Assembly: GCA_019775845.1 (NCBI GenBank)
Contig: JADQAV010000019.1
Coordinates: forward strand, 176,587-240,586
Direction: 5' to 3'
DNA: 64,000 nucleotides
Source of the DNA: Myrmaecium sp. VS I D KN 1
Lineage: Eukaryota; Ascomycota; Dothideomycetes; Valsariales; Valsariaceae
Each line of letters begins with the position of its first letter. Positions within the stretch are counted from its first letter, which is position 1. Of this stretch, positions 23,267 through 35,476 are shown piece after piece. The notes under the pieces were generated by a model. That model ran no database searches and was not told the DNA's origin. It worked only from the letters and a program-made list of their open reading frames with translations. The position numbers and the translations under genes were made by a program.

Positions 23267-24592
23267 TTAGGTAAGCAGGTCCGCCACGTTCATCGGCATC
23301 TCGTCGATCTGGGTCGAATAGTACACTGCGGAAGGAAGATACGCGTTAGCTCATTGCACCTTCCCACGGCCAATTTTGGTGACAGATCTTCCACTTACAC
23401 TCGATATCCCTCAGGATCCTCACGTCCTCGCTGGTGACGAAGTTGATCGCCACACCCTTCCTTCCAAACCGCCCGCTGCGACCGATACGGTGGATGTAGT
23501 TCTCACGGTTACTCGGCAGGTCGTAGTTAATGACCAGCGACACCTGCTGGACGTCGATACCGCGGGCCCACACGTCGGTGCTGATAAGCACGCGCGAATT
23601 TCCCTGTCGGAAATCCTGCATGATGCTGTCGCGCTCCTTCTGCGGCATCTCGCCGTGCATGCTGCTCACGGTGAAGTTGGCCTCACGCATCTTGTCCGTC
23701 AACCAGTCGACCTTGCGGCGCGTGTTGCAGAAGATGACCGCTTGGGTGATGGTCAGGGTGTCGTAGAGATCGCAAAGCGTGTCGAACTTCCACTCCTCCT
23801 TCTCGATGGCGATAAAGTACTGTTTCAGCCCCTCGAGCGTGAGCTCGTCACGCTTGACGAGAATGCGCACGGGATCTGTCATGAACTTGGTCGTCATGTC
23901 GAGGACATCGTAGGGGAGCGTGGCAGAGACAACGACGACCTGCGTCGCGGGCGGGAGGTACCGGTAGACGTCGTAGATTTGCTCGCGGAAACCGCGGTTC
24001 AGGAGCTCATCAGCTTCATCGAGGACGAGCATCTTGATGTTGCGCGTGCGAAGGTTACGTCGTCGGATCATGTCGGCCACACGACCGGGGGTGCCGGAAA
24101 CGACGTGTTGGCCGTAGTCCAGCTTGCGGATATCTTCGCCGACATTGGTGCCACCGATGCAAGCGTGGCATTGGACGTTCATGTAATCGCCGAGGGCCAT
24201 GATGACGGACTGAATTTGGGTTGCGAGTTCGCGGGTAGGCGACAGGACGAGGGCTTGTTGGGGTAAGTGCCTGTAGTGAACGAGTGGGGATGGTGCATTG
24301 ACCTACCTTGTGTCTCCCTCACAGCGGTGTCGATGACCTGGAGTATACTGATGGAAAAAGTCGCCGTTTTACCCGTGCCGGACTGGGCTTGGGCAATGGT
24401 GTCGCGGCCCTTGCAGATCTGGACAATGGCACGCGATTGCACGGCAGATGGCGACTCGTAGCCGTATGCGTAGATGCCGCGCAGCAGGTTTTCCTTGAGG
24501 TGCATGGCTTCGAAGGTGGGCGCGACGGAGACTTCCTTGGAGGTGGTGAACTCCATCTTCTCGTCCGCCCGTCGATCGATGCCGTCCGCCAT
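23267..24592 (-). CDS. FAL1: DEAD-box RNA helicase Fal1 / eIF4A-III
   Basis: Predicted 399 residues, the normal length of Fal1. Exons 24307-24592, 23399-24253 and 23267-23325; introns 24254-24306 (53 nt) and 23326-23398 (73 nt). Motifs in order: Q motif region [10 protein letters not shown], motif [11 protein letters not shown] (67-76), PTREL formed across the first intron, [28 protein letters not shown], and [13 protein letters not shown]. The last exon gives the diagnostic end [17 protein letters not shown]. Fal1 is the fungal eIF4A3-like protein: in yeast it works in 18S rRNA maturation, and in filamentous fungi it is a likely exon-junction-complex core helicase. The gene is divergent from SF3a60 with only 380 bp between start codons. 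Confidence 0.97.
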
Positions 24593-24972
24593 GGTGTGTA
24601 TAGTTCTCGATCGCTTGATCGGTAGTTTTCAAAAACGTAGAAGGGTATCTGGGTATCACGAAGGTGATGTCTGGTGGCGGAGAAGGATGTAGAGAGAGAA
24701 TGTGGAGAGAGGCAGAGGCGATGCGACGAGCTTCGGATGGAGGTTTGCAAAAGCTTTGGCCACCTGAACTTCCGCCAAGGCTTGCGGCGGAGGCAAATTC
24801 CGTCCCGCCGGGGCTTCTGGTACTAGCTGCGGCAGGTCGCCATCTACTTTCATAGCCTCTTCACAAACTTTTGATACCCATAACTTTCTTCTCGTCCTTC
24901 CACGTCGTTCGCTTCGTTGTTGTCTTGCTCTCATCGTGCATTGTCCCTGCCCGGATCTCAGGGACCATCATC
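24593..24972. promoter_or_regulatory. Shared divergent promoter, FAL1 / SF3a60
   Basis: The 380 bp between two start codons facing away from each other must hold both core promoters and both leaders. I see no clear TATA box; the SF3a60 side is pyrimidine-rich (about 24880-24950), as is common for fungal housekeeping genes. Confidence 0.75.
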
Positions 24973-26573
24973 ATGCTTCTAGAGGATCAGCGCATGCTGC
25001 ACGAGGACCTCGAGCGCCTCGAACAAGCGATTGCTGACCGCGTCTCAGAAGATCCCAAAGTGGTATGTACGGAAGGGCTATATTTTGAGAATGACGCAGC
25101 TCTGATAATCCGCAACAGATACGCGACAAAATTAGCCGTGATCATCAAGTCGCACAGTTCCTCGATAGCATCCAGTCGCAATCCCAGCGGCTCCTCGAAA
25201 TCTACGAAAAGAAAGGCGATGACCGAACGAAGGAAATTCAGGCCATCTCGACCGGCGACACGTTCAAGGAGTTCTACAAGCAGCTCGATGAGATCAAGCG
25301 CTTTCATTCTCGATACCCCAACCAACCGGCTGAGAACCTGGAGCGAGTCTACAAGCGGCGCCCGAACGAGGATGCCATGTTTACGGAGATGCACATTGAC
25401 AGCATGTTCACGGGAGAGGAGGCGTATGGGCGCTTCTTGGATTTGGTTGATCTGCACGTTCAGTACACCAACTTAAAGGGCATCAAGGGCGGCCACCACG
25501 TGTCTTACACCCATTACCTGGACATCTTCGACAAGTTCACGCCGCCAGAATGCCCACTGACACGGGAGCAAAAGCTCACGCCGGAGTACTTGGCCTATGT
25601 CGCCTCACTTGACAAATACCTCGAAAGCTTTCTGCGCCGCACACGTCCCCTCGAGGACCTCGACAAGCTGTTTCGCGCGATCGAAGACGACTTCGAGAAG
25701 GCCTGGCAAAACGACGAAATCGCCGGCTGGAGCAAAAAGGGCGAACAACAAGCGCAACCGCAACCCGCCGCTCCCTCCACCGCCGAAGGGAACGGCACCG
25801 GCTACTGGTGTAAGATCTGTCAGAAGGAGATGACGAACGAGAACACGTACAAATCCCACCTGCAATCCAAAAAGCACAAGCGCAACGAGAGCGAGCAGGC
25901 CAACGGCACCCAGCCCCGGTCCAACGGCACGGCCGCCCAGCAGCCCGTCTACACCGCCGCCGAGCGTCTCAAGCACCGCGCCCGCGCCTACCACGAGTAC
26001 CGCATCGCGCGCGTCGCCTCCACCCTCCAGAGCATCCGCGCCGACACCCGCGCCAACGTCGAGCGCAAGATCGGCATGACGGACAAGGAGCGGCAACAGG
26101 AAATCCAAGCGCTGCTCTCGGCGGACGTGGCGGCCTCCAACGCCGCGGCTGCTGCCGGAGGCGACGGCTCGGACGACGAAGACGGCGACGAGAAGATCTA
26201 CAATCCGCTCAAGCTGCCGCTGGCCTGGGACGGCAAGCCCATTCCCTTTTGGTTGTACAAGCTGCACGGTCTGGGCGTGGAGTTTCCGTGCGAGATCTGC
26301 GGAAATTATGTGTACATGGGCCGCCGGGCGTTCGACAAGCATTTCACGGAGCAGCGGCATGTGTATGGTTTGCGCTGCTTGGGCATCACAAACACGACGC
26401 TTTTCCGGGAGATCACGAAGATTGAGGAGGCGGTGCGGCTGTGGGAGAAGATTCAGCGGGAGAAGCGGGAGGAGAAGAGAAGGGAGGATGATACGGTGGA
26501 GATGGAGGACGCGGAGGGGAACGTCATGCCGGAGAAGGTGTATCGGGATTTGGTGAAGCAGGGGTTGTTGTAG
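24973..26573 (+). CDS. PRP9: Splicing factor 3a subunit 3 (SF3a60 / Prp9 / Sap61)
   Basis: Predicted 514 residues: exon 1 24973-25062, intron 25063-25118 (56 nt, GTATGT donor), exon 2 25119-26573. The N-terminus (LLEDQRMLHEDLERLEQAIA; RDKISRDHQVAQFLDSIQ) is the SF3a60 helical start. The middle has FKEFYKQLDEIKRFHSRYPN and LDLVDLHVQYTNLKG. A C2H2 matrin-type zinc finger (WCKICQKEMTNENTYKSH) lies near residue 250, after a short Ala/Gln/Pro linker. The C-terminal U1-like finger is FPCEICGNYVYMGRRAFDKH, followed by FTEQRHVYGLRCLGI. SF3a60 belongs to the U2 snRNP SF3a complex and is needed for prespliceosome assembly. The Asp-rich patch DGSDDEDGDEKIYNPLKLPL precedes the last domain, as in relatives. 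Confidence 0.95.
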
Positions 26574-27150
26574 GTGTGAGAGGAGAAGGTTTTCTTTTCT
26601 GCTTGGATGGCGTCGTTGAGGATGGTTCTGCATTGCCATGGGCGTTTGGGCGCATTGTGAATCCTGATGGCTATAGGATTTGGGTTCGTTTCTCTTAGTG
26701 GAATCTCGAATGTGGAGAGGATGCTCTCCCCGACAAGGATGGGAAAGCTCGAAAGTATACTAGCATATCTCCCCGTGATCCAAAAGCAATCCCTTGTACC
26801 ATCCTGCCTTCGTGGTAGCCTATTGATGCTGCTTACTCTGAGTTCTTCCTGCCTCAGGCATATACAAGACCCTCTGCTCCGCAACTGCCGAGATGAGATC
26901 GCCCTTGGCCCCTGGAGGGCAGGCCCGAAGCCCACCGCGCCCACCTGCACTTGCAAACCCCACCAAAGTCCTCGCTCGCCTCTATCAACCCCTCCGGTCC
27001 CCCTCCAAAACAATTTCCCCGTCACTCGTCCAACCTCCTGTCGTCACCAACACCCGCCATTCAACACGCACGCCGACGCCAATTACTTCGAGAGGAAGTG
27101 CGGCAATCGACTTGTGCAAACAGGCACAAGAAAGAAATACATCAACCATC
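26574..27150. other. Intergenic, SF3a60 to MTHFR
   Basis: 3' region of SF3a60 and promoter/leader of the reductase gene; CA-rich towards the ATG at 27151. Open frames running in from here are extensions of the MTHFR frames. Confidence 0.5.
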
Positions 27151-29346
27151 ATGGCGACCTCACCATCCGCCGCCGCCGTCACCGCGGGAGACGACGACAT
27201 CCCGCACCCGCCCGTGCCCAAAAGCAGCCTCAAGATCACCGACAAGATCGCCGCCCTGCCCGACGGCTCCACCTACTTCTCCCTCGAATTCTTCCCTCCC
27301 AAAACCTCTGCCGTACGCCCCCATCTCCCCCATCACTCCTCCACCTCCCAGCACTCCGACTAACCATCCCCCACAGGGCTTCACCAACCTCACCACCCGC
27401 CTCACCCGCATGGCGCTCGCCCTCCGCCCGCTCTTCGTGACCGTGACCTGGGGCGCCGGCGGCAGCACCGCGGCCAAGAGCCTCGAGCTCGCCGCCCTCA
27501 CCCAGCGCCAGCTCGACCTGACCACCTGCCTGCACCTGACCTGCACCAACATGAGCCGGGCCCTGGTCGACGAGGCGCTCGCCGAGGCCCGCCAGCTCGG
27601 CGTGCGCAACATCCTCGCGCTCCGCGGGGACCCGCCGCGGCGGGGGGAGTATGAGGAGGTTGGGGATGGGGCGGAGGGCGGAGCGGCGGCGACCGCGGCG
27701 ACGGCGGAGTTCCAGTGCGCGAAGGATTTGGTGAGGTATATTCGCCAGGCGTTTGGGGATTGGTTCAGTATTGGTGTGGCCGGGTACCCGGAGGGCCATG
27801 TGGATCAGAGCTGCCCCGAGCGTCAGGAGATGGAGCGGGATCTGCCTTGGCTGCGGGAGAAGGTTGAAGCGGGCGCGGACTTCATCGTCAGCCAGTTGTT
27901 CTTCGATACCGGCGCGTTTGAGCGATGGGAGCGCAAGGTGAAGGAGGTGCTGGCGGATTTGGGCAGGGATGTGCCGATCGTGCCGGGCTTGATGCCGGTG
28001 CAGAGCTATGCGATTCTGCGGCGGGTGACGAAGTTGAGCCATGCGAAGGTGCCGCCGGAGGTCATGGAGCGGTTGGATGCGGTGAGGGGGGATGACGAGG
28101 CGGTAAAGGAGGTGGGCGTGGAGGTGCTGACGGAGATGGTGAAGCGCTTGAGGGAGGTGGGCGGGGACGCCAGAGGCAGGAGGGGATTTCACTTCTACAC
28201 GCTCAACCTCGAGAAGGCGGTTGCGCAGGTGCTCGAGCGGAGCGGATTGATTCCGCAGCTGCTTGACGAGGACGAGGACGAGCAGGCGGTGATTGTGGTG
28301 GAGCGGATGGGAGAGAAGGAGGGTGCGAAGAGATCGAAGAGGAGACCCAGCGCTGGCGGACCTCGGAACAAGGTCGTGGTCTCGAAGCGCTCTGGCTCGA
28401 CGGGCAACGCGGAGTACGAGGCGATGGATCATGAGGCGGGAGTTCCGCGGGATGTGATCCCGGCCACCCGCGCGGACACGCTGGCCATCTCGGAAGGAGA
28501 GGGTGGGCTGGGACGCGAGGCGACGTGGGATGATTTCCCGAACGGTCGATGGGGTGATGCGAGATCTCCTGGTACGTTCCTAAATCCATCTATGGCGCTT
28601 CTTGTTTTTGTTGTGCCCTAAACGACGACTGACAGCTATCTACAGCCTTCGGAGAAATCGACGGCTACGGGCCCTCCCTACACGTGCCGATCCCGCAAGC
28701 CCTCAAGCTCTGGGGCTACCCGGTCGACCGCGCCGACATCACCGCCATCTTCCGGCGCCACCTGCTCGGCGAGCTCGACGCGCTGCCCTGGAGCGAAGAA
28801 AGCCTCTCCCCGGAAACCCTCACCATCCGCGACCGCCTCCTCGCCCTCATCGACCGCGGCTGGTGGACGGTCGCCTCCCAACCCGCCGTCAACAGCCTCC
28901 CCTCCACCGACCCGATCTTCGGCTGGGGTCCCCGCAACGGCTTCGTCTGGCAAAAACCCTTCGTCGAATTCTTCATCCCGGCCCCCGAATGGGCGCGCCT
29001 CCGCGCCCGCCTCGACGCGGGTCCCGCCCGGGACGAGTTCACCTACTACGCCGGCGACGCCTCCGGCGCCTTTCAGGCCAGCGACCCCGACGCCGTCAAT
29101 CCGGTCACGTGGGGCACGTTCGCGGGCAAGGAGGTCGTCACCCCGACCATCATTGAGCGGGAGAGCTTTGCGGCCTGGGTGGAGGAGGCGTTTGAGTTGT
29201 GGCGGGAGTGGGAGGGGATTTATCGCCCGGGCACCCCGAGTGCGAGGTTGTTAGGCGAGGTCCGTGGGCAGGTGTGGTTGGTGAATGTGATTGCGCATCG
29301 GTATACGGAGCCGGATCGGTTGTGGGAGTTTTTGGCGGAGGAGTAG
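27151..29346 (+). CDS. MET13: Methylenetetrahydrofolate reductase
   Basis: Predicted 685 residues in three exons: 27151-27312, 27377-28571 and 28646-29346; introns 27313-27376 (64 nt) and 28572-28645 (74 nt). The N-terminal TIM barrel holds YFSLEFFPPKT (E46, equivalent to the catalytic Glu), FVTVTWGAGGST, HLTCTNM, ILALRGDPP, FSIGVAGYPEGH, DFIVSQLFFDT, PIVPGLMPVQSY and HFYTLN. A charged linker (about residues 370-450) follows. The C-terminal regulatory domain, entered at exon 3, has ALKLWGYPVD, WWTVASQPAVNS, WGPRNGFVWQKPFVEFF, FTYYAG and WGTFAGKEVVTPTIIE; in eukaryotic MTHFR this half binds S-adenosylmethionine. The enzyme makes 5-methyl-THF for methionine synthesis in the cytosol. A second, shorter paralogue is usual in fungi; this copy resembles the Met13 type, with the paralogue split less certain than the family. 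Confidence 0.95.
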
Positions 29347-30582
29347 GGGAGGGGGGGTAATGAGGGAGGGGGATGGGGAATGGGGGATGGGGGGGAAAGG
29401 TGGGCATTTTGAGGTGGCGTATTGCTTCGCCTTTTGCTGGTTGTTGGCATGATTTTATTGTTATCATTGTGGCGAGGCTGTATGAGTTTTTTTCCCCCGT
29501 GGAGCAGAGCAAGAAAAGAGAGGTACTGAGCCTGGCAAGGGGCCGGGGAGGAGGAGGGTTGTACGGAAAAGGATCACCATCCCCATTCTGGTTGTTCTGT
29601 GCGTGTAGATAAGTATCATTGCTATAGACTATTCTTTCATGTTGTTTATCGATGATATCCTTTAAAACACTGCCCTTTCCTCTGCGGGTGCACTGATGAA
29701 CTGGAGTATCAAGTATCTGATTTTGCTGTATGTTGGAGTTCTTGCCTCAGGCGTACAGCCTCGTGCGCAGGTAGTGACATACTCCATACCCTATACTAGT
29801 AGTTCGATCCCGGTCCTCTCTTTACTTGCTTACACAAGAGAGTGGAAGTCCGTGATTCAGATATCGCTCCACGGTGGGACTGGGCATATATGGTTGAGAT
29901 AATGCTGGTCGTTATCCTTCTCGGCTTCTGCTTCTCTGTAGGACTTTGAGGCTGGAGGAGATGTGAGGTTTGACTGAATACTACTGTAAATAGGAAGATT
30001 GGTCGTGAGATCCCTGGCTTGTGGCTTTCTGAGTCAGCTGATGAGTAAGTACGTATGTATGTAAGGTTGTGTGTAAGGCATTGTGAAGTGATGCCGTCAG
30101 CCTTGCTCTTTGTGCTTGTCGTCTTGCAGGAATGCGTGAGCTGCTGTAGTTTGTTTTCACCCTTCTCGAAGATGAGAAGAAGAGGATATGTATTGCCTCC
30201 TTTCATAGCAATGTCTATAGCATGTACTGTGAACGACATGTGAATATCAATCTGGAAGACACCAAGATCCAAGGTCGTCGGAGATCTCCGGCGGATGAGG
30301 GAGATGACCCGGGGAAAATCGACGGGACTGGACCCTTTCATCTCCGTCATCTCCGCTCTCCGCTTTCCGTCTTTCATCCAGACCAGACCGGACTACTCCT
30401 ACTACTGTGCCACCCGCCGAAGGAGTCCCACTACCTACCCACCCACCTCAACCTTCCCACTTTTCCCCGCCTCGCCTTACAAACAACCTTGGACTGTACT
30501 CATCATCACCACTTCTTACGACCACTCCTCACCACCTCTCCTCACCGCAACTATTCACACCTTCTTCGAGACGCACACATGC
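29347..30582. other. Intergenic, MTHFR to transcription factor
   Basis: Marks the change from housekeeping to accessory genes. It begins with a G-rich 3' flank (29347-29400) and ends in a CA/CT-rich leader. The transcription factor frame stays open upstream to 30295, so a longer N-terminus is formally possible. A GTTCGATCC word near 29807 resembles a tRNA B box but has no matching tRNA fold. Confidence 0.5.
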
Positions 30583-33513
30583 ATGGCTGAACGGTATCAC
30601 TTCCCCGACACCCCGTCCACCGCGGCCACTCCCGCAGCCGCAGTCACAGACGCAGACACGCCCGCCGGTACGACCACGCCGACGTCCAAGCCGTCTGCGC
30701 GCGTCCGCACGATCAACTCCTGCCTCACCTGCCGCCGTCGCAAGGTGAAATGCGACCAAGCCCACCCGACCTGCGGCTCCTGCCGCCGCGGCGCTCACGA
30801 CTGCGTCTACGCGAAGCCCGACGCGGCCTCCCACGCCACCGCCTCCGGCCGCATCATCAAGCGACCGCAGGCCGAGGACGTCTATAGCAGGCTGGAGCGA
30901 CTGGAAGCCCTGCTGGAGCAGACCATGAATGGCGGCAGTGGGGGAGGCCGGGTGGCGGGCACGGGCAGCGGTTCCGGCAAGACGACTCACACCACCACCA
31001 CGGCGGCGACGGCGACGGCGCAGGACGAGACATTGGATGCCCCTGTCGGCGATGGCATCACCAGCGACGATCGGAACGGCACGCTTCTTCTCGAGGACGG
31101 CGGGGGGAGCAGCCACTTCGTCTCCTCGCTGCACTGGGCCTTACTGGCGGACGAGCTGCACGACATCAAGGCCATGGTGGTCGAGCAGACGGAATCGGAG
31201 ATGGACGGTGGTGCCGTCTCGCATCCGTCATCGCCGGACGCGGTTGCCTCCCCGCTGCTGCCGAGCAGCTACCTCCTCTCCTCGCCGCGTGGCTCCGCCC
31301 TCCCGGACCTGACGCCGCTCCTGCCGGCCGACCCCGCCGACGTCGACTTCCTCTTCCACACCTACACCACCCACATCGACCCCATGACGCGCATCATCCA
31401 CAAGCCGACGCTGGCCCGGCAGCTGCCGGGGCACGTCGCGAGCGCGCACCCGCTCGCCTTCGCCCTCTGCCACGCGGCCACGTACGCGCTGCCGCCGCAC
31501 GCGGTGCTCACCCGCTTCGGCCAGGAGAAGGAGGACCTCCTCGCGCGCTACCGGCGCGGCCTCGAGGCCGCCCTGCTGCGCGACTCCTTCCTCACCACCT
31601 CCAGCCTGGACGTCCTGCAGGCCTTCGTCATGTACCTCACCGTCCTCACCCGCGAGGACAGCGTGGGCCGGGCCTGGGCGCTCGTCGGGCTCGCTCACCG
31701 CGTCGCCGTCGCCATGGGCCTGCACCGGGACCCGGGCCTGTTCGCGGCGCGGGCCCGGCGGCGGCGGCAGCAGCAGCAGCAGCAGCAGCGTCGGCCGCCG
31801 CGCCACCGGGGTGAGGCCGAGGGCGAGATGGACGAGGTCACCGTCGAGGTCCGCCGGAGGATTTGGCACCAGGTCTGCCACATGGACACCCGCGCCGCCG
31901 AGGCGAAGGGCCAGGAGGTCCTCATCGGCGAGGAGAGCTTCACCACCCGCCTCCCTCGCAACGTCAGCGATGCCGATCTGATCGAGGGCCGGGGCGCGGG
32001 CTGGTTCGAGGACGCGGACGCGCGCGCCCGCTGGGAGCGCGAGCATGGTGGCCTCAGCATGTCGGAGCAGGGCGACGTGCGTGGCTGGACGGATATGAGT
32101 CTGCAGCTCGTTCGGTTCGATGGCTACGCTCGCTTTCGCCGCATCATCCAGCGCACGTATGCGTTTGAGCGGTGGGTGGGGGAGAGAGGGGAGGGCTTGG
32201 ATATGGATGTTGAAGGACGCCGGTTGCTGGAGGATGTGGAGCGCTTGGTGGGCGAGGGCGAGGCGGTGCGGGAGATTGTGAGACGCTGCGACTTGCGTGA
32301 TCAGATGCAGCGGTTTACGGTGGGGTTGGCGCAGCTGGTGGAGCGACGGTGTTGGGTGCTGGCTTGGTTGCGGGTGCCGCCGAGGTGGAAGGGGGTGGTT
32401 TTTGGGCAGGAGGGGATGAGGAGGCTGTGAGTGTTTTTCTTCTGTCATCATGCTCTTTGCATCGACAGTCTTGAATTTCCTTCATACATGGTCTGCGATG
32501 CTAACATATTACTAACCCCATCACAGCATCTTCCTCCGCTCCGTCCAAGTCCTCGACAGCATCATCCAAGCCGCGCGCGAGCCCTTCATCCAAGCCTTCT
32601 TCTCCTGGCACCTCAACTCCCACGCCTCCTTCCAATCCCTCATGCACGTCATCTCGGAGCTGCGACACAACCGCAGCCTCGGCAAGGAGGAACTCGGCCT
32701 CGCCTACAGCGTCCTGCAAGCGTACCGCGAGGTCAAGCGCGGCGGCGGCAGCGACGGCAGCAGCCGCCTCTGGGCCGCCATCCGCGGCATCATCGACCGC
32801 ACCCTCCGCCACATGCCCCGCGACCAGGACATCCGCCGCTTCCGCGAGAAGTTCCTCGTGGGCGAGAGCTGGCCGGCCGAAACGGCCCGCTTTGGCGATT
32901 GGCTCGATGGCCTGCGTGATGATGATGATCCTCCGGATCCTCCGGATCCCCGCTCGCCCCCCGCCGCCGCCGCGATGGGAGGATCGGAGCTGGGGAGACG
33001 GCTGCGCACCGGTGAGGCGTTGAGCGATCTGCCTTCGCCTTGGGTTGGCGGCGCGAGTGGCGGGTTGGAAGTCGGGTTTGATCATCGGGAGCAGGAGATG
33101 GTGGTGGTGGGGGGTTGCGATGGCCAGACGATAACAACAATATCCTTCCCGTCCGCAACACCGGATCCCGCGACACCCTTCGTCTCGGCCGCAACCATAG
33201 CCGCGTCGATGCACAACGACGTCCTGATGGCATTTGACTCGTACAGCATGTATGGCAACGGCGATGGATTCCACGACGGTGCCGGTGGTGCCGGTGGAGC
33301 AGCGGAGTTCACACCCGGACCGACGGGGATGGATGATGCGTTGCTGCCGCCCTCGTCGTTTCAGGAGGAGATTATGCAGCAGCCGTTTGATTGGGTGAGT
33401 GTGGAAAGATGTCTTTGCTCCTGTGTTTTGTGGTGGGGTTTTTGGTGGTTGAGTGATTGACTGATGTTTGGCAGAGCTTTTGGAATATCGATCCTGCGGA
33501 GTTTACGCTTTGA
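30583..33513 (+). CDS. Zn2Cys6 fungal transcription factor
   Basis: Predicted 916 residues in three exons: 30583-32426, 32527-33394 and 33475-33513; introns 32427-32526 (100 nt) and 33395-33474 (80 nt). The binuclear zinc cluster has C47, C50, C57, C64, C67 and C74 with the standard C-x2-C-x6-C-x6-C-x2-C-x6-C spacing (INSCLTCRRRKVKCDQ). A short coiled-coil linker follows (YSRLERLEALLEQTM). The fungal-specific regulator domain spans about residues 250-560 (DVDFLFHTYTTHIDPMTRII, GLAHRVAVAMGLHRDP, RRRIWHQVCHMD). A Gln run interrupts it near residue 395. The short last exon gives SFWNIDPAEF, a C-terminal end common in this class. The ATG at 30583 was chosen because the zinc cluster lies near it; the frame upstream is low-complexity. 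Target genes are unknown. Confidence 0.88.
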
Positions 33514-33899
33514 GCTAGGGGAGGCGTGTCACCGTATACATACGAAGATTTGAGGTAGGGGAAATGGGGGGTAGGGGTGGACTGTCAGTACTGGCTAGGT
33601 AGGTTGGGGCTGGATGGGAATGGATAGAGTGGGATGGATGGATGGAGTAGATTGGGATTTGGCATTGGCATTCGGATTGCTGTATTATGTATGTAGGTAT
33701 CACCCCACCCACCCATCACACTTTTTAGGCGCTATATACCCCCCCAATTTCATGCTCTTTTTCGGTTGGAGGGCCTTGGATGGTTCGTTCTGTTGTTTCA
33801 ACTTCTATCTTGCTGTTTCAATCGTGTCGGTTTGAGAGAGCGCAAGCAGAGAACGCGGGCAGGAATAGCCTTTCCGCGTGGCTATCCTTCATTTTTTTT

Positions 33900-33936
<37 letters not shown>

Positions 33937-34192
33937 TTGCTCTGTGATGGGCTTACCTGCTTACTTTTCTTCGCTCCTTATGTCGAAGCGTATGTGTTCC
34001 TGTCCTTCTCGGTTTCATTTCCCTCGGCAGATCTGACCAGACTGGAGTCGTTGAAGAGGATGTAACCATCATGGCATTGTGTGGTTAATATCATTCAGGC
34101 GGGTACAACATGCTGCAGAGACAAACGGTATGCTCTTTCAGATTAAAAATTACTTGGGTTGTCAACTTGCTAACGAATGGCAGGTATTACTA
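33514..34192. other. Intergenic with long poly-T tract
   Basis: Lies between the 3' ends of convergent genes (transcription factor + and 7TM gene -). Holds a T tract at 33902-33935, GGATGG patches around 33610-33650, and no supported gene. Confidence 0.5.
33902..33935. repeat. Poly-T homopolymer, 34 nt
   Basis: Thirty-four T residues in a row, preceded by an 8-9 nt T run. No retroposon body was seen beside it. Confidence 0.9.
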
Positions 34193-35476
34193 TTAAACAA
34201 ACCGCCGAGCTCCCGCAGCCCGTCCATGTGCAGTCGCAGGTCGAGCGACACCTTGCTCCATCATCGTCTCTCCACTGGAGTCGGTCTCCGAAAGCGTCTC
34301 AGGCGTAGGCATACGCACCGGTCTCAATCGTTCCCCGGCGAGGAACTCGTAAAAGTCCATCGACCCGGCGTCGCTTACCCGGGTCCCGGTCCGACTTAGT
34401 TCTATCGGCTGCGCGGATTCTTCGCGCTTCCGGGCGCCGCGCTTCTGATAGAGGTCCCGGATGTAGCAGTAGATGGCGGGCATGAGGCTCATTACGACGG
34501 CTGTTGTTATATCGGTCAGTGGGTTGCATATTAAAACATTTTTGGGAGAACTTCTTTTCTTACCATCGCCGGTTTCGCAGATTTGAAGAAAGGCCAGGAC
34601 GGCGATCCAGGCTTGGTCCGTCGTGCTCACGATGATGAACCGAGCGGTGCTTCCGAATAAGGAGGCTAGGCCGAGGAGGAAGACGAAGCTCGCGCTGAGC
34701 TTGTCGATTGTGGACATTTGTAGCTTCCAGATTACGACTACGGGCGGGACCATGACTGATGTTCTCGTTAGAGGGGGAACGACATGATACCGATGAACGA
34801 AAGACTTACTCAACAGGTCGGTTATGACCGTCAAAATGTACTCGCCATAGGCCTGCGCCTGGCTGACGAGAATATCAGCGGGCGTATGGCACCCCTTTCC
34901 TTGTACCAACTGGCCCGGATCCGCTCCGCACGCGAAGAGCTCCAGGATCCCGCCGTAAAACAGAGTCTGAAGGAAAAAACGTCAGCAAGACGGGTAAATG
35001 GAAGAAAGAGCAGGGGAAAAGAGAAGTCCACTCACAAATACCGAAAGCCCCAAGGCACACCCCCACAAAATGCGATGCCACCTTACATTCGCCCCGCGTA
35101 TCAAATCCGCATAATGCATCAAGAACGACACCCGCACGCACAGCATGACCACCCGCTGTGCGAACGAGCCCGCGACCATCGTCCGCGCGATCCACCGCGC
35201 GTCCCCCGCGATCCCGTCCCACGGCGCCGCCTGCCCGTGCGTGACGCGCGCGACGGCGAAGTTGGTCGCGTTCAGCGCGAGGTAGGCGCCCGTCATGCCC
35301 AGGAACGTCCAGCATCCGAGGCTGATGGCGATGTCGCGCACCGTCTGTCGCCGCTGCGGCGCGTGGTAGAGGGTGTAGGCCCAGAGGGTGAAGAGCAGGG
35401 GGATGAGGATGAGGTGGGTGGTGAGGGTTGCGAAGGCTTTGTGTTCGGTGATGCTGAGGGGGGGTGAGGGCGACAT
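34193..35476 (-). CDS. Fungal rhodopsin-like 7TM protein, paralogue A
   Basis: Predicted 365 residues in four exons: 35036-35476, 34810-34966, 34564-34755 and 34193-34500; introns 34967-35035, 34756-34809 and 34501-34563, in phases 0, 1 and 1. Several hydrophobic helices are clear (LILIPLLFTLWAYTLYH, LIMVPPVVVIW). The FACG-x12-C pattern between helices (LFACGADPGQLVQGKGC) and TDLLIMVPPVVVIWKLQM match the fungal integral-membrane family PF20684 (rhodopsin-like; related to PTH11-type receptors). The last exon starts with AVVMSLMPAIYCYIRDLY and runs into a 90-residue cytoplasmic tail rich in Ser, Glu and Arg. Ligand and signalling partners are unknown. It is the most distal of three tandem paralogues sharing gene structure. 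Confidence 0.82.

Noticed and set aside
29790-29830. Possible tRNA gene from a GTTCGATCC word
   Set aside because: No A box at the right distance and no cloverleaf could be folded by eye.
33902-33935. Poly-T tract as the tail of a LINE-like retroposon
   Set aside because: No reverse-transcriptase remnant or target-site duplication beside it.
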